NCBI GenBank assembly: GCA_964586915.1
Contig: CAZPJP010000002.1
Span: 10,173-74,172 of the forward strand
Length of the DNA: 64,000 bases
Origin: PWVB01 sp964586915
GTDB lineage: Bacteria > Chloroflexota > Anaerolineae > B4-G1 > SLSP01
Direction of reading: 5' to 3'
Positions 17,184 to 26,640 of the stretch are shown piece by piece; position 1 is the stretch's first letter, and every line of letters starts with the position of its first letter. The translations under genes were made by a program, and so were the position numbers. The notes under the pieces were generated by a model. That model made no database searches. It worked only from the letters and a program-made list of their open reading frames with translations, and was not told the origin of the DNA.

Positions 17184-18548
17184 TTAGACCACATCACCTG
17201 TGGGACTTGCAGACCGTGTCTTCAGCTCCTGTACGATCCTCATATACTCGGCCCGATCGAGTGGGTAACGGAAGGCGACGGCGATACCGATGCAGAGCAG
17301 TAGCGCTGGAATAGGCCCCATCACGATCCGCAGGCCCAGAAGCGCGCTGGCCGGCTGCTGCGCCGCATTGGGTACGTATCCGGTTACCTCCAAGACCAGG
17401 AGCGCCAGCGGAATTGCGATGGAGGCGGCCACCTTGTGGGTCAGGGTCGTCAGGCTGTAAAACATGCCCTCGTGCCTTTCACCAGTCTTCCACTCATCCC
17501 ACTCCACCGCATCCGGAATCATCGCCCATGGCAACACGTGAACAGCAGCCACGCCAATTCCCGCCAACACACACAGAGCTAAAATTACCGTCAGGTCGGT
17601 GCTGGGCCCCACGGTCACCAGCAGAATTTGAACCAACGCCCAGAAGGCTACACCGCCGATATAGGCCCAGCGTTTGCTCCACCGCTGTGAGGCCCACTGC
17701 CAGAGCGGGAGGGCCACCATCGCCGTGACAAAAATGACGGCCATGATCAGATCGCTGTCCGACTCGCGGCGCAACAAGTACTTGACGTAAAAGAGCAGCG
17801 TCGCTTGCACGATGGTGACCGCGATCCAGGCCGCCAGAAAAAGCGCCAGCCCATAGAGGAACGGAGGATTCCGACGCGCAGCCCGTATCGATTCCCGCAG
17901 GTTCGGCTGCGCCAGCTCACCGTGAATTTCCCGCTCCTCCGTGCCGAAAAAGACAAGCAGAAGCGGGAGGGCCGAGACAATCCCAAAGACCCCGCCCATC
18001 GTCACTACCCGGGCTGCATTTTGCGGCTCGAAGGAACCCACGATGAGTAGCGGCACCGTGAAGGCAACCAGACTACCCAGGATGGAGAAGAACATCCGGT
18101 AGGTCGTCAAGGAGGTCCGTTCGTCATAGTCGGAGGTCAGCTCCGGGGTGAGAGCGAAATAGGGCATGTAGACGAACGTCGCGGCCGCGTCGAAGATCAC
18201 GTAGGCCACCGCGTAGTAGGCCACCAGAGCGACCCGGCTATCCCACGGTGGTCTCCACCAGATCAGTGTGAACGCGAGGGCAAAGGGCAACGGGCCAAAC
18301 AAAAGAAAAGGCCGACGCCGGCCCCACCGCGTCCGCGTGCGATCGGAGATGTGACCGATGATCGGGTCGTTGATCCAGTCCCAGCTCTTCCCGATAAGAA
18401 TGGCCAGTCCGGCCAAGCCGGGTGAGATCCCAACGACATCGGTCATAAAGATGGCCAGATAGGCGCCGATGATCGTCGACGTCAAACTAAACCCTATATC
18501 CCCAGAACCATAGATGAGCTTGGTGCTTCGAGACAGACGACTGGACAT
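17184..18548 (-). CDS. GPH-family (MelB-like) sugar:cation symporter
   Basis: 454 residues with twelve predicted membrane helices. SRSTKLIYGSGDIGFSLTST, the cytoplasmic loop SWDWINDPIIGHISDRTRTR with WGRRRPF, and ALTPELTSDYDERTSLTTYR are diagnostic of the glycoside-pentoside-hexuronide symporter family. The Asp residues in helices 2 and 4 that bind cation and sugar are in the expected segments. The substrate is probably a mono- or disaccharide or hexuronide released by neighbouring glycosidases. GAGGAGG lies eight bases before the ATG. It is the only complete secondary sugar transporter in the window. Confidence 0.93.
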   Translation of the reverse strand: MSSRLSRSTKLIYGSGDIGFSLTSTIIGAYLAIFMTDVVGISPGLAGLAILIGKSWDWINDPIIGHISDRTRTRWGRRRPFLLFGPLPFALAFTLIWWRPPWDSRVALVAYYAVAYVIFDAAATFVYMPYFALTPELTSDYDERTSLTTYRMFFSILGSLVAFTVPLLIVGSFEPQNAARVVTMGGVFGIVSALPLLLVFFGTEEREIHGELAQPNLRESIRAARRNPPFLYGLALFLAAWIAVTIVQATLLFYVKYLLRRESDSDLIMAVIFVTAMVALPLWQWASQRWSKRWAYIGGVAFWALVQILLVTVGPSTDLTVILALCVLAGIGVAAVHVLPWAMIPDAVEWDEWKTGERHEGMFYSLTTLTHKVAASIAIPLALLVLEVTGYVPNAAQQPASALLGLRIVMGPIPALLLCIGIAVAFRYPLDRAEYMRIVQELKTRSASPTGDVV

Positions 18549-18675
18549 AGAGGGACCTCCTCGCTATGGCACAGGTTAAGGCTGTGGAGAGGATAGGCGC
18601 AGTTTCGTGCTACGTCAAGCCTGTCGAAGCCGACAGCGAGCCTACGCTTATCACAGGCTCATCTTCTATCAGAGG

Positions 18676-20463
18676 CTAGGGCCGTTGGAGCTGCACCGTG
18701 GGTAGGTAGATCTGCTGTGCATCAACCAGCACATAGGCGGTCGCGGTCTCCGTCAGACCGCCCTCCTGCGTCACAACTGCACGGTTGATCAGCACACTGG
18801 GCGAGCAGATTGTGGGTGTTACGACATAGCTCAACGTGACCTGCTCCCCCACCGCGGGCTGGCCGGTCCAACTCAAGCGGTGAGGCGTATAGGTGAGCCC
18901 TACAGTCTGACGTGAGGGAGCCGTGACCTCAACCGGCAGCTCGTCGGTCAACGTCATAACGCGCCCATTGCCCAGAAGGGACAGCGTATAGGTCACGGGC
19001 TGCCGGCACTGAGCCGCGGCGGGCGTTACGGCCTTCTCGACCCCTCCGACGGGCTCGCCCCATCGCACGCGGAGAGTGGGACGCGCCACGGCGTTCCAGT
19101 CGCCCTCCTCGGAGGCGACAAAGTACTTGCCGCTGTGGAGGGCCCAGTCGGCCTCATAGAAGGCCAACCGGAGCGGCGTCCCCGCGACATGCGCTTGCGC
19201 CACAGCCCGGCTCACGTCCCAGTGGTGGGGGAAGCCCGGCCACTGCACTCCCCCCTCTGGAACGGGATCCACCCACGTGGCCGCCACGTTCTCGATAGCC
19301 AACGGTGCGTTGTTCCAAGTGAGCGTCGTCTCATCCCACGCCTCACCGATGGTGAGCGCCTGGATCAGCGAGGGCTTTGCGTATCTGAGGTCAGACCCTC
19401 CCCACTGATACAGTGTCAACGAGGCGGACACGATGGCGCTGTCCTGCGGGATCGCATCTAAGGGGAAGGTCACGTAGTACCTGGCAATGCAGGGCCAATC
19501 ACCGACATCGAGGTTCGAGACGTTGAAGTGACGCGCCCCGGCAAAGTTAGCGTCGCCCCATCCGCTCCATATCCACGAGGGCGAGCCCGGACAGAGATTG
19601 TCAATCGTGCCGCCTACGGCGACATCGGGCACCGAGGCATCGTCAAGCCTGTCACGAATCACCGTGGTCTCGTCTCCCACGACAATCGGCGATCTATGAG
19701 TCGGCATGCCGAAAGCCAACTCACCCCAGGTGTCGGGCTCGGATGGGGAGAGTGCCTCCGGCCAGGTTGCATCGGGAATGGGCGTGCCAGCAGCGTCGTC
19801 CCTGTCGTGGAGGGCCAACCCCATACCCCACACCGCAGCCTCGTCGGGTGGAGCGGCCAACCCTACGCTCTCGAAGGGCACGCGGAAGGTGAGCACCCAA
19901 CCGCGGTCGTCGCCTCTATTGTCGTTTGGGGCATCGTCGATGCTTCGCCAGGATGACGTCGTCGTGAAGGGAACCATCGCGGAGATCCAGTTTTCACCGT
20001 CGCCGCGCGACGCGGCCTGCCAGGCTTCGCGAGGCTCCCACCAATTGAGCTGCCCCACAAACCGGTAATCGTCCTCTGCCGGCGCAGCCCCGCCATCGCC
20101 CTTCGTGTCGAGGTAGAGTGTGACCGCGTCCCAATCGGTCAACTCGGAGATGACAGGATCCCGGTCGTACCAGAGATAGCGGTCGATGACGGCGACGCTG
20201 ATCTGGAGATATGCGTCGGTGTAGCCTACCCTCACATCCGCATAGTTGTGGGTCGTGTCAACCTGCCCAAACCAGAAGATGGCCGACTGGGACAGGGGAA
20301 CGGTATCCTCGAAGTGGGGTGCGTTCACACGGCGCGTCGGCGTGGGCACTTGGGCGTCAGCCACGCCGCGGCAGATCAACAAACCCACAATGACCAGCAG
20401 TAGGCTGCTGGCTAGGCGCATCAAGTGCCTGATCTGATGTAGCAGACGTGTTTGCTTCATCAT
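18676..20463 (-). CDS. Secreted DNRLRE-domain protein with CBM9-like and DUF11-like modules
   Basis: About 595 residues from the ATG at 20463. A signal peptide (ASSLLLVIVGLLICRGVADA) is followed by a CBM9-like beta-sandwich (~residues 40-240; YADVRVGYTDAYLQISVAVI). A DNRLRE domain (~260-470) shows YYVTFPLDAIPQDSAIVSAS and IGEAWDETTLTWNNAP, and a short DUF11-like beta domain (~480-580) follows. The last residues IYLPTVQLQRP resemble the IYLPLVLR-type tails common on secreted Chloroflexota proteins. It probably binds polysaccharide outside the cell. In-frame codons further upstream extend past the ribosome site (GGGGGG before the double ATG) and are rejected. The gene lies divergently from the plus-strand cluster. 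Confidence 0.8.
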   Translation of the reverse strand: MMKQTRLLHQIRHLMRLASSLLLVIVGLLICRGVADAQVPTPTRRVNAPHFEDTVPLSQSAIFWFGQVDTTHNYADVRVGYTDAYLQISVAVIDRYLWYDRDPVISELTDWDAVTLYLDTKGDGGAAPAEDDYRFVGQLNWWEPREAWQAASRGDGENWISAMVPFTTTSSWRSIDDAPNDNRGDDRGWVLTFRVPFESVGLAAPPDEAAVWGMGLALHDRDDAAGTPIPDATWPEALSPSEPDTWGELAFGMPTHRSPIVVGDETTVIRDRLDDASVPDVAVGGTIDNLCPGSPSWIWSGWGDANFAGARHFNVSNLDVGDWPCIARYYVTFPLDAIPQDSAIVSASLTLYQWGGSDLRYAKPSLIQALTIGEAWDETTLTWNNAPLAIENVAATWVDPVPEGGVQWPGFPHHWDVSRAVAQAHVAGTPLRLAFYEADWALHSGKYFVASEEGDWNAVARPTLRVRWGEPVGGVEKAVTPAAAQCRQPVTYTLSLLGNGRVMTLTDELPVEVTAPSRQTVGLTYTPHRLSWTGQPAVGEQVTLSYVVTPTICSPSVLINRAVVTQEGGLTETATAYVLVDAQQIYLPTVQLQRP

Positions 20464-20913
20464 CTTTTTCGGTTCCCCCCTTGGATGTCCGTGTCCGTCG
20501 TGCCGCCTGATGCACTGCATAATGTGCTCAAGAAACACAAGAGCCGATGTCCGCCCGCCGATCTTACGTGAGACGACAGTAGACAGGTCAGTTACGGTCA
20601 GCGTCAATAGTAGAAGGGGACCGAAGAAGTGTGAGCAATCTTTAGAAAGTACGCTGGAACCGTCGTCAGAGTACTATACTGCTTAACAACCCTCGACGCT
20701 ATATAAGTTAGAATATGGCATGAGCACAATGCTTTGAAGCATACCCTACTATCATAGCGTGTCAACTCAGCGAGAGACTCGCCTATAGGGCGATCGCAGC
20801 TGGATCCAGCGCCTCACCATCGAATCAGCCTTTCGCGAAGAGCTGCCCTCACAGTATACTTATACTAGGCTGACTCCGTCAGGAATTTGCATTAATAGAA
20901 GGAGGCGACGTCA
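20464..20913. other. Divergent intergenic region, AT-rich
   Basis: A 450-bp region between the divergent secreted-protein gene and the alpha/beta-hydrolase cluster. It is clearly more AT-rich than the genes, with several TATA-type hexamers (for example TATACT near 20859 and 20865), and must contain the promoters for both directions, but I cannot define a convincing -35/-10 pair. No conserved RNA fold or gene is seen. Confidence 0.5.
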
Positions 20914-21840
20914 TTGTTCCGTCAAACCGACCAGGAATGCGGCCAAGCTGAGACGGATGCCCTCACGGGCCTGCTCAATCATCAGATGGTCCCCGTCAAC
21001 GGCCTTCATCTGCACGTCGTCAGCGCCGGTCCCGAGGACGGTTCATTGGTGGTCCTGCTTCACGGATTTCCCGAGTTTTGGTACGGCTGGCGACACCAGA
21101 TTCCGGCGCTCGCTGCCGCCGGTTATCACGTTTGGGCGCCGGATCAGCGGGGCTATAATCTGAGCGATAAGCCGAAGGACGTCGCGGACTACAGGATCGA
21201 CATCCTAGCCCAGGACGTGATGGCTCTGATCGAGGCCGCAGGTCACCGCAGCGCGGCGGTGGTGGGCCACGACTGGGGCGCGCTCGTGGGCTGGTGGCTC
21301 GCCGAGCACAACCCGGACTGTCTCAAGCACTTCGTGGCCATCAACGTCCCACATGGCCAGGTGATGGACCAGCATCTGCGTCATAGCCCGAGGCAATTGC
21401 TCAGAAGCTGGTACGCGATCTTCTTCCAGATCCCCTGGCTGCCCGAGGCGATCCTAGGCGCGAGGGGAGGGGCGCTCATGAGCCATACGCTCGTCCAGAC
21501 CAGCCGACCTGGCACCTTCACGCCCCAGGCGCTTCAGAGATACCGCGATGCCTGGGCCAAGCCGGGCGCGATGCGCTCGATGGTCAATTGGTACCGCGCC
21601 GCGGGTCGTTTCCACTCAAGCTGGAGAACCTCGAGAGGCAGCCGCATTACGGTTCCAACGCTCCTGATCTGGGGCGCCGAGGACCGCTTCCTGAGACTGG
21701 AGATGGCCGCCCCAAGCATTGAGCACTGTGATCGCGGGCGGCTAGTGGTGCTGGAGCGCGCCACCCATTGGGTCCATCACGAGGAGCCTACAGCGGTCAA
21801 TGCGTTAATCGCGGAAACCCTGACTGCAGGGAGAAAATAG
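20914..21840 (+). CDS. Alpha/beta-hydrolase, epoxide hydrolase-like
   Basis: 308 residues. LLHGFPEFWYGWRHQIPALA holds the HGFP oxyanion motif, VVGHDWGALVGWWLAEHNPD the nucleophile elbow with Asp (G-H-D-W-G), and ATHWVHHEEP the catalytic His. This pattern is typical of epoxide hydrolases and fluoroacetate/haloalkane dehalogenases. A cap-domain segment (LRSWYAIFFQIPWLPEAILG) resembles epoxide hydrolases. No signal peptide. The start is TTG at 20914, supported by AAGGAGG eight bases upstream; the first in-frame ATG is 24 codons later, within the folded domain. It ends one base before the GH97 gene and is presumably co-transcribed. The physiological substrate is unknown. Confidence 0.85.
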   Translation: MFRQTDQECGQAETDALTGLLNHQMVPVNGLHLHVVSAGPEDGSLVVLLHGFPEFWYGWRHQIPALAAAGYHVWAPDQRGYNLSDKPKDVADYRIDILAQDVMALIEAAGHRSAAVVGHDWGALVGWWLAEHNPDCLKHFVAINVPHGQVMDQHLRHSPRQLLRSWYAIFFQIPWLPEAILGARGGALMSHTLVQTSRPGTFTPQALQRYRDAWAKPGAMRSMVNWYRAAGRFHSSWRTSRGSRITVPTLLIWGAEDRFLRLEMAAPSIEHCDRGRLVVLERATHWVHHEEPTAVNALIAETLTAGRK

Positions 21841-21841
21841 A

Positions 21842-24076
21842 ATGATGCCATCCCAAAGAGCTATTCACGCGTGGCGACGCTTGTGGTTACTCACGATTCT
21901 GTGCCTGTGCTTCTGGACCCTTTCCGCGTGCGACGCGATCCGTGGAGCGCCCACCACCAACACCCCGGCGACACAAACCGCCGCACCGATCATACCCGAC
22001 AGAACGCCGGGCATCGAAACGCGCACCGTCACATCCCCCGAGGGGAGACTTCGCCTCACGTTTGCGCTGACGGATGGAGCTCCCTCGTACGCCGTCACAT
22101 ACCGAGATCGATCCGTGATCCTGCCGTCGCGACTCGGTTTCACCTTTCGGGAGAACCCAGCCATGAAGGGCGATTTCAAGATCGAAGGGGCGGAGGATCA
22201 ACTCGTCGACGAGACGTGGACTCAGCCCTGGGGCGAAGAGGCGGAGATCCGCAATCACTACCGGGAGTTGAGAGTGGATCTGAGGGAGACTGGTGAGCCA
22301 GGCCGGACGATGACACTGGCCTTCCGCGTCTACGATGATGGGCTGGGCTTCCGCTACGAGATCCCTCAGCAGCCCAATCTGTCGACCTTCGATATTATGA
22401 GTGAGTTAACCGAGTTCATCCTGACCGACGATCACGAACTCTGGTGGATACCGGCGTATGCGGATAATCGCTATGAGTATCTCTATCAGCAGACTCGGTT
22501 GACCCATCTGAGCGACAACGAACGCCAAGCCGTCCACACGCCGTTGACGATGAGGACCGGGACGGGTCTCTATTTGAGCATCCATGAGGCGGCGTTGTCG
22601 GATTACGCATCGATGACTCTGGTGCCTGGCGACGACCAGCGGCCTGCATACACGCTTGAGTGCGACCTCGTCCCGTGGTCCGACGGCACGAAGGTCAAGA
22701 CCGCAGCGCCGATGCGCACACCCTGGCGCACGATTCAGATCGCTGAGACCCCAGGAGATCTCATCACCAACTATCTCATTCTGAACCTCAACGAGCCGAG
22801 CGTGCTCGAGGAGACCGATTGGATCCGCCCGATGAAGTACGTCGGCATCTGGTGGGGCATGCACATCGACGTTCACACCTGGGGCTCGGGGGACCGTCAC
22901 GGCGCGACCACGGAGAACGCCCAGCGCATCATTGACTTCGCGGCCGAGCACGGCATCGGCGGCGTCCTGATAGAGGGATGGAACGTAGGATGGGACGGCG
23001 ACTGGAGCCGACACGGCGACCGCTTCAGCTTCACGACGCCCTATCCGGATTTTGACCTCGAGGCGGTAGCCGCCTACGCCGCTGAGCGGAGCGTGATGCT
23101 GATCGGCCACCACGAGACCGGCGCTGCCATCCAGAACTACGAGCAGCAGCTAGAGGCGGCGTTCACACTCTGTCAGGATCTGGGCGTGCGTGCCGTGAAG
23201 ACCGGCTACGTCGGCTGGGGGCAGGGCATCAAGCGACGAGACGCGGACGGCAACTTGGTCGGTCTGGAGTGGCATCATGGTCAATGGATGGTCCGGCATT
23301 ACCGGCACGTTGTGGAGACTGCTGCGCGATATGGCATCATGCTCAACGTCCACGAGCCGATCAAGCCGACCGGAATCCGCCGGACATACCCCAACATGAT
23401 GACGCGGGAAGGTGCCCGAGGGCAGGAGTACAATGCGTGGAGCGAGGATGGCGGGAATCCACCGGAGCATACGACGATCCTGCCCTTCACCCGGCTCCTC
23501 GCCGGACCGATGGACTTCACGCCTGGCATCTTCGACCTGACCTTCGATGAGATCCGGCCCGAGAACCGGGTCAACACGACGTTGGCGAAGCAGTTGGCAC
23601 TCTACGTCGTGCTCTATAGCCCGCTGCAGATGGCCGCCGACCTGCCGGAGAACTATGTCAGCCATCCCGCTTTCCAATTCATCGAGGCCGTGCCCGTCGA
23701 CTGGGCGACCACGCTCGTGCCGAACGGCGAGATCGGCGACTTCGTCACGGTGGTCCGGCGTGACCGTGCGAGCGAAGACTGGTATCTGGGCAGCATCACG
23801 GACGAGGCAGCGAGGTCACTAGAGGTAGCGCTTACTTTCCTGAAGGTCGATCACCCTTATGTGGCCGAGATCTACGCCGATGGCCCCAATGCGGATTGGG
23901 AACGAAACCCCTATGCTATGGAGATCGCGCAGTCTTTGGTGGGCCATGACACAGTGATCGAGCTCAACCTCGCGTCAGGCGGCGGACAGGCCATCCGCTT
24001 TCGTCCCGCCACCGCAGAGGACCAGATGACCGTCCCAGCGTATCCCGACCGAATAGTTTCGACGATATATCCCTGA
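21842..24076 (+). CDS. GH97 alpha-glycosidase, lipoprotein
   Basis: 744 residues. The N-terminus is a lipoprotein signal (LTILCLCFWTLSAC, lipobox LSAC), placing the enzyme on the outer face of the membrane. An N-terminal beta domain (SPEGRLRLTFALTDGAPSYA; YDDGLGFRYEIP) precedes a TIM barrel with KYVGIWWGMHIDVHTWG, GIGGVLIEGWNVGWDGDW and LNVHEPIKPTGIRRTYPN. YNAWSEDGGNPPEHTTILPF and TRLLAGPMDFTPGIFDL lead to the C-terminal beta domain. These are GH97 (SusB-type) hallmarks; inverting and retaining branches exist and I cannot assign one safely. It probably releases alpha-glucose or alpha-galactose from extracellular oligosaccharide. It begins one base after the hydrolase stop. Confidence 0.92.
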   Translation: MMPSQRAIHAWRRLWLLTILCLCFWTLSACDAIRGAPTTNTPATQTAAPIIPDRTPGIETRTVTSPEGRLRLTFALTDGAPSYAVTYRDRSVILPSRLGFTFRENPAMKGDFKIEGAEDQLVDETWTQPWGEEAEIRNHYRELRVDLRETGEPGRTMTLAFRVYDDGLGFRYEIPQQPNLSTFDIMSELTEFILTDDHELWWIPAYADNRYEYLYQQTRLTHLSDNERQAVHTPLTMRTGTGLYLSIHEAALSDYASMTLVPGDDQRPAYTLECDLVPWSDGTKVKTAAPMRTPWRTIQIAETPGDLITNYLILNLNEPSVLEETDWIRPMKYVGIWWGMHIDVHTWGSGDRHGATTENAQRIIDFAAEHGIGGVLIEGWNVGWDGDWSRHGDRFSFTTPYPDFDLEAVAAYAAERSVMLIGHHETGAAIQNYEQQLEAAFTLCQDLGVRAVKTGYVGWGQGIKRRDADGNLVGLEWHHGQWMVRHYRHVVETAARYGIMLNVHEPIKPTGIRRTYPNMMTREGARGQEYNAWSEDGGNPPEHTTILPFTRLLAGPMDFTPGIFDLTFDEIRPENRVNTTLAKQLALYVVLYSPLQMAADLPENYVSHPAFQFIEAVPVDWATTLVPNGEIGDFVTVVRRDRASEDWYLGSITDEAARSLEVALTFLKVDHPYVAEIYADGPNADWERNPYAMEIAQSLVGHDTVIELNLASGGGQAIRFRPATAEDQMTVPAYPDRIVSTIYP

Positions 24077-24101
24077 GGTTGACACAACGTACAATGGAGA
24101 G

Positions 24102-25322
24102 ATGAGAATGGATCAGACAGCCGAGATCTACGACGAAGCGAAGGTGCCGGACTATACTTTTCCCGACCCTCTTGTGTTCGAGGATGGCACACTGGTGACC
24201 GACGCGGAGGACTGGACCTCCCACCGACGCCCGGAGATTCTGGCGCTCTTCGAACACCATGTCTACGGGCGCGCACCAGACCGCCCGTCGGGTATGATTG
24301 TGGAGGTGTCCGACCCAGTTAAGGATACGTTGAACGGTCTGGCAACGCGCAAGGAGATCGCGGTGCGCTTCACCGCCAACCCCGAAGATCCCACTATGCA
24401 TATCCTCGTCTACCTGCCTAACCGCGATGAGAGGCCGGCTCCCCTCTTCCTGGGTCTCAATTTCTGGGGCAATCACACCATCCACTCTGACCCCGAGATC
24501 CCACTCGCGACAGCGTGGATGCGCAACAATCCCGAGCTGGGCATCGTCGATCACCGCGCCATCGAGGCCTCGCGAGGCACAGCCAGCTCGCGCTGGCCCG
24601 TCGAGATGATCCTGCAGCGCGGATATGGGTTGGCGACGATCTATTGCGGCGACATCGATCCCGACTTCGATGATGGCTTCGAGAATGGGGTCCATAGGCT
24701 TTTCCCGCGGGACGACAGCGCTGGCGATGCATGGGCGACGATCAGCGCATGGGCGTGGGGTCTTTGCCGCGCGTTGGACGCTTTTGAGGAAGACAGCGCG
24801 ATCGATACGTCCCGCGTCGCCGTCATGGGACACTCGCGGCTGGGCAAGACAGCCCTATGGGCTGGGGCAGCCGATCCGCGGTTCGCTTTGGTGATCTCCA
24901 ACAACTCCGGCTGTGGAGGCGCTGCGCTCTCACGGCGCCGGTTTGGCGAGACGGTCGAGCGGATCAACACAACCTTTCCACACTGGTTCTGCAGCAACTT
25001 CAGCCTCTACAACAACCGCGAGGAAGCGCTCCCCGTTGACCAACACGAGCTCATCGCCCTCATCGCGCCCCGCCCGGTCTACGTTGCCAGCGCCGAGGAG
25101 GATCTGTGGGCAGATCCCAGGGGCGAGTTCCTGAGCGCGGCGGCAGCGGGACCAGTCTACGAGCTGCTGGGCAAGAAGAGCTTGCCCGCGGAGACGATGC
25201 CCGATGTGAACCAACCCGTCTGGTCGACCGTTGGCTATCACATTCGGACGGGCGGTCACGACGTCACGCCCTTCGACTGGGCGCAATACCTGGCCTTCGC
25301 AGATACCCATCTGCGAAGTTAG
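24102..25322 (+). CDS. CE15-like carbohydrate esterase (glucuronoyl esterase family)
   Basis: 406 residues. HRRPEILALFEHHVYGRAPD is the typical N-terminal helix of CE15-like proteins. MGHSRLGKTALWAGAADPRF carries the nucleophilic Ser (~residue 246) in the G-x-S-R-x-G-K signature. NNSGCGGAALSRR and GETVERINTTFPHWF are the following family blocks, and YHIRTGGHDVTPFDW gives the catalytic His. Characterised CE15 enzymes hydrolyse esters of 4-O-methylglucuronic acid with lignin or alcohols; many bacterial members have other uronate esters. There is no signal peptide, unusual for this family, so it should act on an imported oligosaccharide. The start is 25 bp downstream of GH97, within the plus-strand cluster. 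Confidence 0.85.
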   Translation: MRMDQTAEIYDEAKVPDYTFPDPLVFEDGTLVTDAEDWTSHRRPEILALFEHHVYGRAPDRPSGMIVEVSDPVKDTLNGLATRKEIAVRFTANPEDPTMHILVYLPNRDERPAPLFLGLNFWGNHTIHSDPEIPLATAWMRNNPELGIVDHRAIEASRGTASSRWPVEMILQRGYGLATIYCGDIDPDFDDGFENGVHRLFPRDDSAGDAWATISAWAWGLCRALDAFEEDSAIDTSRVAVMGHSRLGKTALWAGAADPRFALVISNNSGCGGAALSRRRFGETVERINTTFPHWFCSNFSLYNNREEALPVDQHELIALIAPRPVYVASAEEDLWADPRGEFLSAAAAGPVYELLGKKSLPAETMPDVNQPVWSTVGYHIRTGGHDVTPFDWAQYLAFADTHLRS

Positions 25323-25485
25323 GAACACCGAACCCAAGGATTCGAAGGAACACCTAACGGCGAGGCGGTGCCGGTTCAAGACGTGGCGGGAGAGGTAGAC
25401 TGGGGCGTGGGAGGTTATGAGCGCTTGCCTTTTGCGCGGCCCCATTGTACGCTTCGCAGGAATGTGACAAGGAGGGGAGTCAACT

Positions 25486-26469
25486 ATGCGAATCATACAA
25501 TATCGTGATCTGGAAGGTACGCGCAGAGTCGGCATTGTCCGGGACAATGAGACCATCGATGCGCTGGCGGGTGAGCAGACGCTCTACGACTTAGCCCTGG
25601 AGACGATTCGCAGTCGTCGCTCGCTGGTCCAGGTTCTCAGCGAGCGACCGGCGGATCGCTCCGTCGCTTACGCTGATCTGGTCTCCGAGCGCCGCATTTT
25701 GCCGCCACTCGATCATCCGGATCCGGCTCATATGTTGGTGACCGGAACCGGACTGACACATCTGGGCAGCGCCGACGCTCGGAATGAAATGCACAAGGCC
25801 ACAGAGGAGACGCTCACCGACAGTATGCGGATGTTTCAGATGGGCCTTGAGAAGGGCAAACCGGTGTCAGGTGAGCAAGGGGTTCAGCCCGAGTGGTTCT
25901 ACAAAGGCGACGGGAGCATTGTGGTCGCCCCCTATCGACCGCTCATCAGCCCGTCCTTCGCGCTAGATGGCGGCGAGGAACCAGAGATCGTCGGTCTCTA
26001 CGTCATTGGTCCCGACAGTGCCCCCTATCGCCTGGGCTTTGCGCTGGGCAATGAGTTCTCGGATCACATTATGGAGAAGCAGAACTATCTCTACCTAGCC
26101 CACTCAAAACTTCGCCCCTGTGCCTTCGGCCCGGAGTTACGGCTCGGAGAGCTCCCCCAAGATGTGCGGGGTACAGCTAGGATCCTGCGCAACGACGACG
26201 TCCTGTGGAAGGCGCCGTTCTTGAGCGGCGAGCGGAATATGTCGCACTCCATCGCCAATCTTGAGTACCATCACTTCAAGTACCGGCAGTTCCGTCGTCC
26301 CGGCGACGTACACATCCACTTCTTCGGGACCGCGACGCTCAGCTTTGCCGCCGGCGTGGTACTCAGTCCAGGTGACGAGATGGAGATCGAGGCCGAGGGC
26401 TTCGGTCATCCGCTGCGGAACCCCTTTGCCGTCAGCCAGCGGTCCGGTGTCAACGTCAATGCCCTATAG
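25486..26469 (+). CDS. GguC/AraD1-type fumarylacetoacetase-fold enzyme
   Basis: 327 residues. MRIIQYRDLEGTRRVGIVRD and MLVTGTGLTHLGSADARNEMHK open the protein in the GguC pattern. PEWFYKGDGSIVVAP, GGEEPEIVGLYVIG, LGFALGNEFSDHIMEKQNYL and AHSKLRPCAFGPELRLG are the FAH-fold metal and substrate blocks. GguC/AraD1 proteins are linked to pentose and uronate catabolism, with 2-keto-3-deoxy-sugar-acid dehydratase activity proposed. GGAGGGGAGTCAACT precedes the ATG. It lies 163 bp behind CE15, so it may have its own promoter, but the theme of sugar-acid processing fits. It would act after uronate release by the neighbouring esterase and glycosidases. Confidence 0.85.
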   Translation: MRIIQYRDLEGTRRVGIVRDNETIDALAGEQTLYDLALETIRSRRSLVQVLSERPADRSVAYADLVSERRILPPLDHPDPAHMLVTGTGLTHLGSADARNEMHKATEETLTDSMRMFQMGLEKGKPVSGEQGVQPEWFYKGDGSIVVAPYRPLISPSFALDGGEEPEIVGLYVIGPDSAPYRLGFALGNEFSDHIMEKQNYLYLAHSKLRPCAFGPELRLGELPQDVRGTARILRNDDVLWKAPFLSGERNMSHSIANLEYHHFKYRQFRRPGDVHIHFFGTATLSFAAGVVLSPGDEMEIEAEGFGHPLRNPFAVSQRSGVNVNAL

Positions 26470-26517
26470 GGCATGCCCGTAAGGCACACCCATAAAGCAT
26501 AATCGAGCGACTTACGG

Positions 26518-26523
26518 TATAAT
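26518..26523 (+). promoter_or_regulatory. Probable -10 element for the PAC2 gene
   Basis: A perfect TATAAT lies 117 bp before the PAC2 start, in an AT-rich patch. No good -35 box lies at the right distance, so the assignment is tentative. Immediately upstream, a small ATGCCC-TATA-GGGCAT hairpin (26459-26474) overlaps the stop codon of the GguC gene. Confidence 0.4.
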
Positions 26524-26640
26524 AGATAGACGGCAACGATCACGTAGGGTCAGCCTAGACACTGACGCCCGCGGCGGATTGTCGCCGTTGAAGCAAGTTC
26601 AAGCACAGAGCTGTGACGCGAGTTCTTGAGGAATCCAACT

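Noticed and set aside
18619..18638. CTGTCG-AAGC-CGACAG hairpin upstream of the GPH symporter gene.
   Set aside because: Only a 6-bp stem with no U-tract; too weak to call a terminator or operator.
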